Assembly (NCBI GenBank): GCA_016859345.1
Contig: CM029111.1
Coordinates: 15,825,714 to 15,889,713, forward strand
Direction: 5' to 3'
Source of the DNA: Istiophorus platypterus
Lineage: Eukaryota; Chordata; Actinopteri; Istiophoriformes; Istiophoridae
DNA length: 64,000 nucleotides
Within the stretch, counting starts at the first letter, position 1; each line of letters begins with the position of its first letter. Both the position numbers and the translations under genes were made by a program. This document shows, piece after piece, positions 34,055-45,873 of the stretch. The notes under the pieces are model-generated. The model made no database searches, had not been told where the DNA came from, and saw only the letters and a program-made list of their open reading frames with translations.

Positions 34055-37000
34055 ATGGACCTGCCACCTCTGCTGCTCTGTGCGCTGCTGGAAGTCCTGG
34101 CCGTAAACTGTGAGTAAGCGTCCTTATCCTGAATCCCCAGGCTAGTGGCTCATGAATGCGTGCGAGGGGCTCTGAGCGGAGCCGAGGCCTCCGGCGTTAC
34201 GGCGTCAGGAGGGTCGGGTTGCACACTCGGCCGTCCGACACCCGGGAGGGGAGGGAAGAAAAAAGGAAAAACGACATGCTCATAGACTGGAGATTCGTAA
34301 ACTGACGGGCTGAATGTGTTTCTAACGTGCTAGTAGTATCCGTTATATCAATGTTTTAACAACATCCCTGCTTTGAGCTGCGGCGCCTTGAAGTTCTGAT
34401 GCTCCCTTGAGACGTTGTGACTCCGAGCCATTTTCATCTGGGCAAGACTTCACCGCTTTAAAATCATAAAGCGCATCGGGCAGAGTAACGTGGAAGGAGG
34501 GAGCGAGGGCAAACATGTGGCCCGAGATGAAAAGTCGAGGACGTTTTCATTATGGAAACAGGCCCCGCGTCATTTTGTCCGCGACGTCCGCGTGATTCAG
34601 TCTGGCTCGCCGCTGTAGAATCCATCGTGATTTCTGGGCTTTGTGCTGTAAACACACACGACTTCACGCTATAGAGTTTCACTTTGAAACCTTCCTGCGC
34701 ATTGTCACCTCGGCACATCAGATATATCCGTCCGAGGTGAAGCCGCTTTTGGGCATGAAAAGGTCGGTGAGAGTTCGTGAGAAAAACCTGAAAAAAACCC
34801 CGAGAACAACAGATGAGGGCTGACAACAACAACAAAAAAAACAACAAAAAAAACAACAAGTAATTGTGGCCAACACCCGCTTTTGTTGCCGGGGCGATTA
34901 TGTCACAAAGACGCATGAAAGGGGACTCAGGTAGACAACTCAGGTATTAACAGGGATTAACAGGGATTAAAGGGGACTGAGCAGAACTGTTTAACTTCAC
35001 ATGAAACAAAGCTGGAGATTAGCAAACTTTCCTACTGTACTTTAGCTCGGTTTTAAACTAATTGCGCGCAAATCACCTGCTAAATCTACAGCTCAGCGGT
35101 GTGTCAGTAAATTCTGTTCCATACAATCCAGGCCCATTGAATTGCAATAGGAGACCCGCGGTTCCAAGGCTCTTTGTCCAAGGATCTTACATAATGCTTT
35201 CCAATGCACCCGCACATGTGTGCGTGCTTTTATTTCGATTCACCGCTTTGCTCTCGACGCGAAGCGCCGATTACAGCCTGGGGTCAAAATCTGGGAGAGC
35301 GAAATGAGAAGGTGTTGTGGCTGAAATAGCTCATGGTCCGTGTGCTGTGGGCTTAGGGACGTAACCGTGCCCCAACCTGTAGCCTGTTGTTATCAGTTTG
35401 GATCGTTCTAGCATCCTGAAGCGAATTCTTTTTCTGGGTGTTCGGCCCTTAAACAAGACTCCAGATGAACAAGACTCCTGGTGGCGTTGCTTCATAACCG
35501 CTGGATGTGGAAATAGGAAACTATTTCTTATCAGCATCAACATATCAACTTAAGAGGTGATAATGTGCCAATAATGTTCAAAATTTGCCCCCAAATGACC
35601 AAAAATATAATTTTTTCCAAGTTTAAGTAGAAGTAGTGCTTGATAATTCTGAAAATCAGCCCCTGTGAGTCATTGATTAAATCTTAATTACAGGCGGTCG
35701 AGCGAGTAAGAAAAACACCATTATCTCCCGCATGGTGAAAAGAGCCGTCGACGTGTCGACAAACTGTCAGCAGGTTGGCTGTGAACGCACAGCGACAGAT
35801 CAAAAACAAAGCTCATTATCGCGGGAGCTCTACGCCCTCTGTCTGCACCTGGTTTCCCTCGGTAACACTTGACACAATAGAAGCAGGTAGCCGAGGGTTA
35901 GCGCTGGGGCTAACGACCGGGAATAATGCGTGAACATTTACGAGCTAATTATGTGTTTTGTATGTAAAAGTTTAATGAGCTAACTAAAGCCGTCAATCAT
36001 GTCTAGAAGAATTGAAAAGAAACCTGATGTTTTCCACCGAACTCTAGTCGAGAAGCAACTTAGCAGGGTGTGAAATGGAAATAATGGAATAAAATATGTC
36101 TGCCGCCACCGCCGCCACCGCCGCCGCCACCGCCGCCACCGCCGCCACCGCCGCCACTGCTTCTAAGGATTCAAACCGGCGCACAAGGGGCAGTGATCCA
36201 CATCAGGTCACAGCCAGGCTCGTCCCCACTGTGAATCAGTTCACCTCAGGCACGATGTTTTTCATTCATCCCCTAAGACAGAAGCATCTGTGCAGCAAAG
36301 GGCCTCTGCTGTTTTGTTCTGTTTGTTTTCTTTTTTGTTTCTTTGTTTTTTTTGTTTGTTTTTTATGACTCCTACCTCCAGTAACTGCGGTAATAAAATT
36401 ACAGCTGTGTTTTCTCTGCGCAAAATAAATCAAAACTAAAAGCCTCAGGGACTAATCCGTGTCTCCCTGTCTGAATCCAACCTGGGCTAATCTTTATTTC
36501 CCTGTGTGTGTGTGTTCGTGTTGTTGTGTGTGTGTTGGTTGCACAGGTCAAGAGGTCGCACAGGGACGCATAGTGGGAGGATACGCGCCGGTTCCACATT
36601 CGATCAAGTACATCGTGTCCATACAGACGACCGAGCGTCAGCACATCTGTGGCGGCTCCTTGATAAACAGATACTGGGTGATCACGGCGGCGCACTGTAA
36701 CATCGGGTCAGCCCACTGCCTCTTTTCCATTTACCTCCACCGGGCATATAGAGAGTTTTCCGAACTCTGCTTTACCACATTACACTGAGTGGAGTCTTGG
36801 CTCCTCACTACTGAGACCTCAGGGTCCTATTTTTCATTTGCTTGCCGTCTCTTCGTTACGACGTGGTGACGTTAATTTGAGTTTTTATCTCGTCTGCAGG
36901 GTGAGCAAAATGATGATAGTAGCGGGAGACTACTCTCTGACCATCTACGAGGGCACAGAGCAGGAGATCATGCCCCATCTCCTGGTTCCCCACCCCGAGT

Positions 37001-38315
37001 ACAACAGGACCACCAACAACAATGACATCATGCTGATAAAAGTACAGCCAGCTGCTGGTTTTCTTCCCTTTTTCAATTCTATATGTTGCTCCGTGTACAA
37101 AAGGTTCACTTTTAGCCTCCCCGAGTAGATCGCATTCACCGACCGCCTTTTCCACCGTCTCCCCAGCTGAGGGCCCCCGTCTACCTGAACGGCTACGTTT
37201 CCGTGGCTCTGCTGCCGAGGCAGGGCGCCGCCGTGGCGGAGGGCCGCATGTGCCGCGTGTCGGGCTGGGGATACACCAGCCCCGGCGGAGGCCAGATCCC
37301 CTCCACCCTCCGCACCGCCAAGCTCCCCATCGTCTCCGCGCAGAGGTGCAACGCCAGCGAGTCCTTCGGAGGCAACATCACGGAAAACATGCTCTGTGCC
37401 GGCTACAGTAGCGGTGGGAAGGACGCCTGTCAGGTAAGAGTGTGGAAAGTTTTATATAAAATATCATGTTCTATTATAAAAATCGCCTGTTTTATGATAG
37501 AACGTGATATTTTTCAGTGACAGTCTGAACAAAACAAAAAAACAGCCAAAATTCTGTCTTATATCTTTCTTCTGTTGTATATATATATATATTTATTTCC
37601 TTTTGTGTTTCGCAGTCCTGAATTCATTGCAAGCACTAGTTAAATCTTTCCATATCTGGCTGTGTGGAATACAAGACATCCTAAATTTGTATTCTTAGAT
37701 ACAGCTTAATTTTATACACCAATATCCAACATTTTTATGTTTTATTCTGTTAGGTACTATTTTTTCCGGTAATAGAACTACATCTTGTCGGCAAGTCCCG
37801 ATAAATCACCAAAACCAACGCTATGATCGTCCATCTCTTTCCCTATTCTGTCTCTGGCTCTCAGAACAGTGAAATTATAGTTTAAAAATCTCTAAAAACA
37901 TTCATCAAACATGTACCATCACTTTTTTTTTTTTTTTTTGCAAAAGGCATAAATGAACTTTTTCCAAAACAGCTGGGCACCGATGTTTTTAGAAAAACGT
38001 ACTCCAGCGGGAGTTAATAGTGGATTTTTTTAGGGACTACTTTAAGCCGCGGATGAATCCACAGGTAGGTAGATCTATTCAGTAAAGCAGGATTCCAGGA
38101 AGTACGGTCGAATATCGTGTCATCCCTGATGTTCCTTTTCTCAGGGGGACTCTGGGGGTCCGCTTGTGTGCGAGGGCCGGGTCTACGGCCTGGTGTCCTG
38201 GGGGAAAGGCTGCGCCGACGCCCGGTTTCCCGGAGTCTACACCGCCGTGTCCAAGTACCGCAGGTGGATAGACAACACCGTGTTCGGCTACTACAGCAGG
38301 TGTGACAAGGATTAG
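34055..38315 (+). CDS. Trypsin-like secreted serine protease (copy 2)
   Basis: Five coding exons join in frame: 34055-34109, 36547-36706, 36900-37041, 37167-37433, 38145-38315, giving 264 residues. Seen: a signal peptide (LPPLLLCALLEVLA), activation after Arg26 (QGR/IVGG), His68 in AAHC, Asp114 in NNDIMLIK, Ser211 in GDSGGP, and Asp205 equal to Asp189, so trypsin-like specificity. The same eight core cysteines as copy 1 are present, plus Cys19 before the activation site and Cys261 near the C-terminus, neither found in copy 1. N-glycosylation sites: NRT (107), NAS (181) and NIT (189). Exon phases match copy 1, which shows common descent. Intron 1 is the largest (2.4 kb). Exon 4 is strongly GC-rich. 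It acts outside the cell; substrate and tissue are unknown. I do not assign a symbol. Confidence 0.92.
36101..36157. repeat. (CCGCCA/CCG)n trinucleotide-type repeat in protease intron 1
   Basis: About 57 bp of GCC-based units. The open frame starting at 36096 that reads Ala/Thr repeats is repeat translation. Confidence 0.9.
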
Positions 38316-38443
38316 AGCCTCGGTCCGACCGAGGCGAAGACGTGGTTCTTCGAGGTTCTTCATTTTTAGTTTAGCCCGTTTCTATTTCAACATGTATGTT
38401 CTTTTTGTCATTTGTGCACATTTGATGATATGTTTATGTGTTA

Positions 38444-38837
38444 AAGGAATAGTTTAACTTCATAGGAAGTACATTTATTCCCTTTTATTGCCAAGAGTTA
38501 AATAAGAAGATCAACATCACTCTCATCCCATTGCTCTCATCTACCGCTAACAGGGGAAACAGCTAACAAATATCCTCCACCCAATACCTCTGAAATGTGC
38601 TAATTAACTTAAAATCTTGTTTGTTTAATATGTTAAAAAAAAAAAAGCGTAAAAACCTGAAGCTGTGGTTTTACAGGGTTTTGCACTGGTCTAATTTCCT
38701 AGTGCTGAGCTAAGCTACGCTAACGCTACATCCCCATGTTGGGCGGAGAGACATGGACGCGGTGTCAGTCTTCTCATCTAATTCCCAGCAAGCGAAAGGG
38801 AACAAGCTCATTTCCCAAAACTGTGGAACTGTTCCTT
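38444..38837. mobile_element. 394-bp non-autonomous TIR element with TA target duplication
   Basis: The left end AAGGAATAGTT and right end AACTGTTCCTT are inverted repeats with one mismatch in 11. TA flanks both ends (38442-38443, 38838-38839), as for Tc1/mariner-type insertion. Internal words (GCCAAGAGTTAAATAAGAAG, GCTAAGCTACGCTAACGCTA) are shared with the copy at 58216. No coding capacity. The superfamily is inferred from the TA site only. Confidence 0.65.
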
Positions 38838-41164
38838 TAGGGTTTTCAGGCTTGAATATTTATCTGTCTGTTGTCGATCTGTTAAAAAGCTTTTCAAAAA
38901 AAAACCAAAACAAAACGAGTGAGTGATGGACGAACGCCGCGCCGACATTCTGACCGCGTTGGCGCTGCGGCAGGAACCAGGTGCCATGTCGCTGGATAAA
39001 TGGCTCCGATTCGCCGCTTTCAAAGCCTCATGACGAAATATCTGAAGCGCCGTTAGCAACCGGCGCTACGACTCCAAATCATATTAGCTAGTCAGCGCTC
39101 GTTCAGCGTCGATAGACACAGCAACAGCAGAAACTGTCATGAATAATGGAATCTAATGGAGTTAAACAAATGGAAAAGGAGGAAAAAAACTCACTATGTT
39201 TAGTTTTGTTGGAGTGGAACTGAAATTGTTAGAAAATGAAACAAGAAGGTACTTTTAATAATTGATCAATGTTAGTAAACCACAAAACGTATAACGGGTC
39301 TCAACAAAAACGAAGGTTCGCCGCTTCCCGTTTCCTCACGTGGTTCCGAACCGAACATCCTCGGGTTCGGAGCTGCCGCCGTGTTGGGAATTTTTTTCGA
39401 TCAACTGAGGAAATAATGAAAATTCTAATTGAACAGCAAAACAGTTATTTGTTTTCAGCCCAAACAGTTGTTAATTCAGACAGTTGTTAATTCAACTGCA
39501 GGGTGAATTTTTTTTTTTTTCCAGTCTGCTGTGCGTTTTTTGGTTTGTTTGTCTTTTTCTGGCTTCCAGAAGAAAACATCAAATACTAAACTTCACGCCT
39601 CTGATCATCTCCAGCCGAACTGAGCGCAGGCATAAATAATGCAAAAAAATTGGACTGATTTATTCCGTACAGACTCCTTCAATCAATGAAACATTAACGT
39701 GTACAGAATCTATGTCATCCTGAATGTCAACCAACTCGGTTTGCGATGATTAACCCTCTATGTGTGTGCGTGTGTTTGTATTGTGGATGAGGACAGAGCA
39801 GCTGTTTTTTTGTTTTTCTTTTATCTTTTCTTTATTCCTTTTTCTTCTTTTTTTTAATGAGCCTGTCCTCGAGTTTTCCGACTAAAGTTGAATTAGTTGG
39901 TAGATGATTACTGCCAATTTCCTGCTGCTTATTTATGGACCGGCCTTGTTGTAAAACCTGGCACTGAGCACGAAAGCACCTTCGAGTGTGAGTCCTGAGC
40001 AGATGTGTGGGATTAGGTTAGAAAGAGGAGAACAAAGGTGCGTGTGTTATAAAACAGCGACGTGAACCGTGTGAGTGTTTTCTGGTTTTATACACTTTAA
40101 TAAAAGACCCATCATCCCATGTTGTTGTTGTTGTTGTTTTTGTTTTTGGTTTTTTTTGCCCCCCCAACAGTCTCTGGTTCGGTTCTTTATTTGCTTGACG
40201 TTGTGGCTCTGAAGCCCGGCGCCGCTCTCGGCACGGTTCTATTCACGCCGACAAGGCCATTAGAAGAGTTTCTGTGTTTGTGTGTGTGACTGTGTGCGTG
40301 TGTGTGTGTGTGTGTGTGGGCAATTAATAAGTCACGACGCTGATTAATTTTTAAGAACTACAGCGATCACCCTTTGGCTTAGAGTGTAAGTCTTGGCTGC
40401 CTGTTGCCAACCGAAAGCTGGAAAACTGTGGTGAACTATGCACGTGAAGGGGGGGTGAATTCCCCTCCGAGCGATCCGGCTCCGGGGGGGGGCCTCGCGA
40501 CCTGGACCCGTTCCTCCCCTGTCGTGAAGCAGTAAAGGCCCGGGGCCAGGTGAAATCAGTACCGCGCCGCGTCACGCCCGATGGGCGCGGGCGCATCACA
40601 ACAGAATGAATAGTTGATGGCCTACTTTGGAGGCCGTCTCCGGTTCCACCGCCCGGCCCAGTCCGCCGTGTGATGACGGGCGTGGCGGCGCCCCCCCGCG
40701 TGATTGATGGACCTTTTGTGCTCTCTGATTTTTACAGGCCTCGGTTACATAAAGGCCGACTCCTCTTTCGCCCTGGCCCTGAGAGGAGCTCTCCCCGGGG
40801 ACTGTTGGACTATATCGCCTGACAGGGTCGATCCCGAGCTCCCTATATGCTCCCCCAGGGCTGACGAAGGCGACCCCCCCCCCGGGTCGTTGTGTTTCTG
40901 TGTGGTAGGATATAGATTTAGGTCTGCGAGCTGTGACCATCGCTGACTGTTACTTCTCCTGGCGGATTCCACTCGGCTTTTGTGGCAGCTGGGAGGAGAC
41001 GAAATATATTGTACAGTGATAATACCCCCCCCCCCAAAAAAAAAGAAAGAAAAAAAAAAACTAGGCCACCAGCATCCATTATTTTCCAATATGTTTTATT
41101 CATTTGAAGACAATGTTCCCTTTAAAGCCCCAAGCAGAGATTTGGGGGGTAACAGAACGGAGGG
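38838..41164. other. Non-coding, no gene
   Basis: Mixed AT- and GC-rich sequence with a (GTT)n run near 40120, a (TG)n near 40280-40318, and a CpG-richer patch at 40440-40900. Open frames of 80-114 codons in this patch overlap on both strands and match nothing I recognise. Confidence 0.45.
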
Positions 41165-41310
41165 TATGCACATTATCGGTATTTGGATCCTTTACTGAGG
41201 TAAAAGTACCGATACAAGGATGTGAAAATCTTTCATTACAAGAGAAAATCCAGCATTTAAAATCCTGCTAAAGAAGACGTAAGGAAGTATTATAAGCCAA
41301 ATGCACTCAG
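41165..41310. repeat. AAGTA-type teleost repeat, third copy
   Basis: Contains TTTACTGAGGTAAAAGTACC, GATGTGAAAATCTTTCATTA and AAAATCCAGCATTTAAAATC, words that fit, from memory, the same common family as the copies at 9955 and 21100. Confidence 0.6.
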
Positions 41311-41849
41311 AGTATCAGAAGATCAAAGTGCACGTCGCACTCTGAGGATCCAGGATCAGGGAGATCTTTGTCGCGTCACGCAACCATCGAACAGGAATAA
41401 ATGAGAGGTCAAAGGGCGCGACGGGCGCTTCAACGTCCGGGCGGCCTTTCAAGGAGACGAGAGCTTTCGTTGACGGGCAAGAAAAAAACGCAGGACGCCT
41501 CGAAGGACGTCGCCGCAAAGAGGGAAAAAAGGGAAAAGAAAAGTAGCAGCTGTTGAGAGCGGATGAGAAATGCACGTGACTTGTTTGAACCACCAGGGGG
41601 CATATGATCATTAAAGCATGAGGAGTGGAACAACAACAGAGGAGCTGCAGGCCTGCTGGCACTTCCTCCTCCTCCTCCTCCTCCTCCTTTTGCATTATAA
41701 CAAGCCCTTCATCTGAAGTGTTGTGTCTGCGCGCGAAAACATTACATCATATACAGACCGAAATCACTGTGAATGAGCGAAAACATAAAATAAAATAAAA
41801 AGCAACAGTGATTTTTCATTCTGCTGGCAAGGCTTCGTTAGCAGGGAAA

Positions 41850-41851
<2 letters not shown>

Positions 41852-41888
<37 letters not shown>
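41852..41888. repeat. (TG)n microsatellite
   Basis: About eighteen TG units followed by degenerate TATG units and G runs. Confidence 0.95.
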
Positions 41889-41895
<7 letters not shown>

Positions 41896-42659
41896 GTATG
41901 TGGGGGGGGTAGTTGGGGAAGCTGGTGGGGGTGGATGTATCGTGGGGGGGGCTCCTATGCACCTATCTCGAGCCGAGTCGTCCTCCAGCCCCGGAACGAC
42001 GGCCGGACTTCAGCGGGATTGCCAAGGAAAAGCTTCCGAGGCCGGGATGAAGAAACGTGGCCGGACTGTTGTGCAGGTCGTCTCATCAAAAACACAAAAA
42101 ACAACAAAAAAACAAACAAAGAGCCGTTCTACTCCACCAACGGCCTCTTCTCTCTCTCTCTCTCTCTTCTGACCCCGCAGAGATTCATGCACTTCATTTT
42201 TTCCTTTTTCCCTCTTTTTCCTTTTTTCCTCACTGACAGTTTCTCTTCTTAATTCCTTGACGTGGCTCCAGCCAGGAGGCTTTTCCGTGAATCTGGGACG
42301 ACAGGCCTGTGTAAAATATGCAGAAGATGGAACGATTGGCTCAGAGGCAAAGGCTGAATTATGATTTTTTTTAAGCTTTAGAAAGGATAATCATTACCAG
42401 GCTCGGCAAATATGTTTTTTTTTTTTAAAGAAATGGACAGAGGGGACAGTGCAAAGTGGCTCCTCGGCGTCTCTTTATCTAATGTTGTCGCTGTGCAGTC
42501 AAGCTTTTTCTTTTTTTTGCTTTTCATAGTAAAAGGCATTTTTGATGGGTGCATTAGAAAAAAGGGAAAGTAAAAGAGAGACGCTGGTCCTGAGCAGGAG
42601 GACGGATCCACGGGATGAAGAGCAGGCAGAACGTTTGAGTCGGCCGCTCGAGGTCAGAG

Positions 42660-43145
42660 CACTCGAGGCCCCGCAAAATGCAGGAGAGAAGGAGAGAAGA
42701 TCGGGACCTCGGAGAAGACAAGACGAGTGAGACGAGAGGAGACAAGACGAGACAAGACGAGACGGGAGGAGACAAGATGAGTGAGACGGGAGGAGATAAG
42801 ATGAGACGGGAGGAGACAAGAAGAAACAGAGGAGACAGGATGGGGAGGGACCAGACGGGAGGAGACAAGACGAGTGAGACGGGAGGAGACAAGACGAGAC
42901 GGGAGGAGACGAGACGAGTGAGACGGGAGGAGACAAGACGAGACGGGAGGAGACAAGATGAGTGAGATGGGAGGAGACAAGAAGAGACAGGAGGAGACAA
43001 TATGGGAAGAGAGCAGACGGGAGGAGACAAGACGAGTGAGACGAGAGGAGACAAGATGAGTGAGATGGGAGGAGACAAGAAGAGACGGGAGGAGACAAGA
43101 TGGGAAGAGACCAGACAGGAGGAGACAAGACGAGTGAGACGAACC
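42660..43145. repeat. Polypurine minisatellite (about 485 bp)
   Basis: Almost only A and G with scattered C and T, made of units such as GGAGGAGACAAGACGAGAC and GTGAGACGG in a higher-order pattern. The minus strand gives overlapping Ser/Leu/Pro-rich open frames of up to 209 codons in all three frames, which is a repeat artefact. Mirror-type polypurine runs can form triplex DNA. Confidence 0.92.
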
Positions 43146-43566
43146 TTCGTCTAATGACTCGGGCTGAGGAGGACGAGGCCCTTGGATTAACGCTCCTTCC
43201 CCCAGGGACCCATTTGAGCCAGTTGTGCCAGAGTCAGGCCCCCCTTCAATTTGAGGGGGGGGGGGTTCAGGTGCATCTCATCAGCTCCCAGATGTGGAAG
43301 ATTCTCTCGGTCACAAAAAAATAAACGGCCTCTGGCTCAGCACAACCAGACAACACTGTCGAGGGAAGAAGAGGTAAGCCAGCACCGCACAACAAGTCGA
43401 GGAAGAAGAATTGGAGGGAGGAAGCGCGAGAACGATGGGAAATGTCAGTTCCAGGGAGGGGGAGAACGAACAAAAACAAAAACAACAGAGAACGAGTGGC
43501 GTCGAGGGGCGGGATGTGGAGGGAAACCGCAAACAATGAAAGACGTTCGCCAGGGACGGAGGAGGC

Positions 43567-43568
<2 letters not shown>

Positions 43569-43613
<45 letters not shown>
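43569..43613. repeat. (GA)n microsatellite
   Basis: About 22 GA units. Confidence 0.95.
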
Positions 43614-43616
<3 letters not shown>

Positions 43617-45323
43617 AGGGGAAAACTCTCGGACCGTCGGAGCGCCTCCTCTCGCGAAGCTTTGTTGTTAAATCGTTTTGCAGGTCCCCCCCCACCACAC
43701 ACACCCACACACACACGTGAGAGGGAGAGTGAGGGGAACTGAGGGGATTCACCCGTCGGAGAGCTTCTCGCGCGCTGGCTTTGTGTTCTGCTTTTTGCTG
43801 AATCTTGCAGGAGAAGTTGGGTTTTCGGGTTCGCCCCCACACACACACACACACACACACTCCCCTCTTTTTTCTCCCCTCTCTTTCGCCACCGCTCCGC
43901 GTCCTTTCTACCGCTCCATAGATTTATCGACTTTCCCCCTCGGAGGATTAGCGGAAAGTGGAGCGCTTTAATCATGTTTCCCAACTTTGGGGCTGCGTTC
44001 AAAGGGAGCCGGCGCTTTGTTCTGCTAAAAAAGATACTGCTGATACCCCCCCCCCCCCCGAAGCTTCAGATCACAGCCCGCTGATACCCCCCCCCCCACA
44101 CACACACACACATCCCCATCCAACCTACCTCTTTAACAGCTCACTTGGGAAAACATCATAACGTTCATCGTCACGGCTGCTACGTTAGCGCCTGTAGTGC
44201 TGGGAAATAACTGGGTGAATTTACTGCGCCGCTCTGACGCGTTTTACGTGAGAACGTCCCTTTTATGCGGTTTCACACTTGTAATTCTCGACAGTACGGG
44301 AACAGGGAACGCGCTTTTTGCCCCACGACGTACGATGTTGGCGGCGATCCGGTTCGGAGAAGTAAAATTAAAGGAGTGAGGGGTCTCCTCCCTACGGCAG
44401 CCCTGAGTGCCCAAATCGATAGACCTTAAAACAAGAATAGAACCGGGCGGAGCGCGGACCTCCGCTGAGGCCGGTGTCAAACCGCGCGGACGCCAGACCT
44501 CGGTGGGGAAAAAAACAACAACTAATTTACAGTAAATGATCCGGATCGGTGGCGGAATTTAACGGCTTCGTCAAAGCGCCTCCGCCGAGTCCGGGGCAAA
44601 TCGGCTGAGAGAGAGAGAGAGCGAGAGAGCGAGGGGGGTGGGGCTAAACTAAATATCAGATCCCATCAGAGCTGACAGAGTGTTTCAGACCAGCTGTGAG
44701 GCCTGTGGAGTGTGGATACGCTTAACCCCCCCCCCTTTAATAATACACGCCCACTCTCTCCTTTTCGGGTGGCGTCGGGGACGGCGTCGACCCCTGGCCC
44801 TCGGCGCATTCCCTCGCACGCCTCCGGCGTACGTGCTAAGCCGGGGTGGAGGGAGATAACATCCATCCACGCTGAATAATACACCACAGCTAAGCGCCCG
44901 GACAACTGCCGCGATGTTCCAATGGGGCGGCAGCGATTAAGCCTGGTGGTGGTGTTGGGGGGGGGGTGCCACCGGCGCCGAGAGACATCTGTTCCTGACG
45001 TCTATGAAACTAGACAAAGTCGAAATTGAGCAAAGCAAAAGGTAGCAAGAGGAGAAAGTGGGGTAATTAATCTTCATCACGCTCCGAAGCGCTTCTGTAG
45101 CTTGGCCAAGGCCGGAGGGCTGATCGCGCTTCCATTCTGATCCGCGGAGCCGCCGTGGGATCGAGGCGAGGGAGCTGTCGACGGAATCCTAAATGCGCTC
45201 GGCAGACAAGTTCGGAATCGATGCCGTCTCCCCGGCAGGAAGAACCGCATCAAACGCTTCGAGAGCGTGCTCCTCCCCCGGCGCCACCAGGGGAGCTGTT
45301 GCAATGCGCTGTTAGAAACGCAG

Positions 45324-45357
<34 letters not shown>

Positions 45358-45826
45358 GTCACGTCCGAGCCTCGGCCACTTTCACCAGACTGCCGATCTC
45401 CCTCGCCGTCCGGGAGGACGTCGCGCCCGCTCCCTGCTAGAGAACCGCGTTGTTGGGGGCGATCCGGCGGCTCGGAAAGAAAAGAAATCTACTCATCTCT
45501 GTCGCGGAGAAAATAAGGCAGGCGCCGGGTCGGACACCGGGAGGTCAGGGGTCGCAGAGACTCTCGCATTGAAACGTTGTACTATAGCTTGATGCTGCTC
45601 GTCAAAGAGACAGCCCCCCCCACACACACACACACACACATACAAAAACACACAAACACACACACACAACCCAGCTCTGTTCGGCCTGGTTCAAGAAAGA
45701 ACAATGATTGAACAGAACAGAGTCATCTCCACCTCTGTGGCTCCGCGGCGGCGACATATCACCTCCAGCTGGAGACGGCAGACAGATTACATCTCATCCG
45801 TATGCAGAATGCGAGAAACGCCGTCA

Positions 45827-45873
<47 letters not shown>

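Noticed and set aside
42499..43128. Minus-strand open frame of 209 codons, rich in Ser, Leu and Pro, with overlapping frames of 174 and 108 codons
   Set aside because: It translates the polypurine minisatellite; all three frames are open, so there is no coding constraint.
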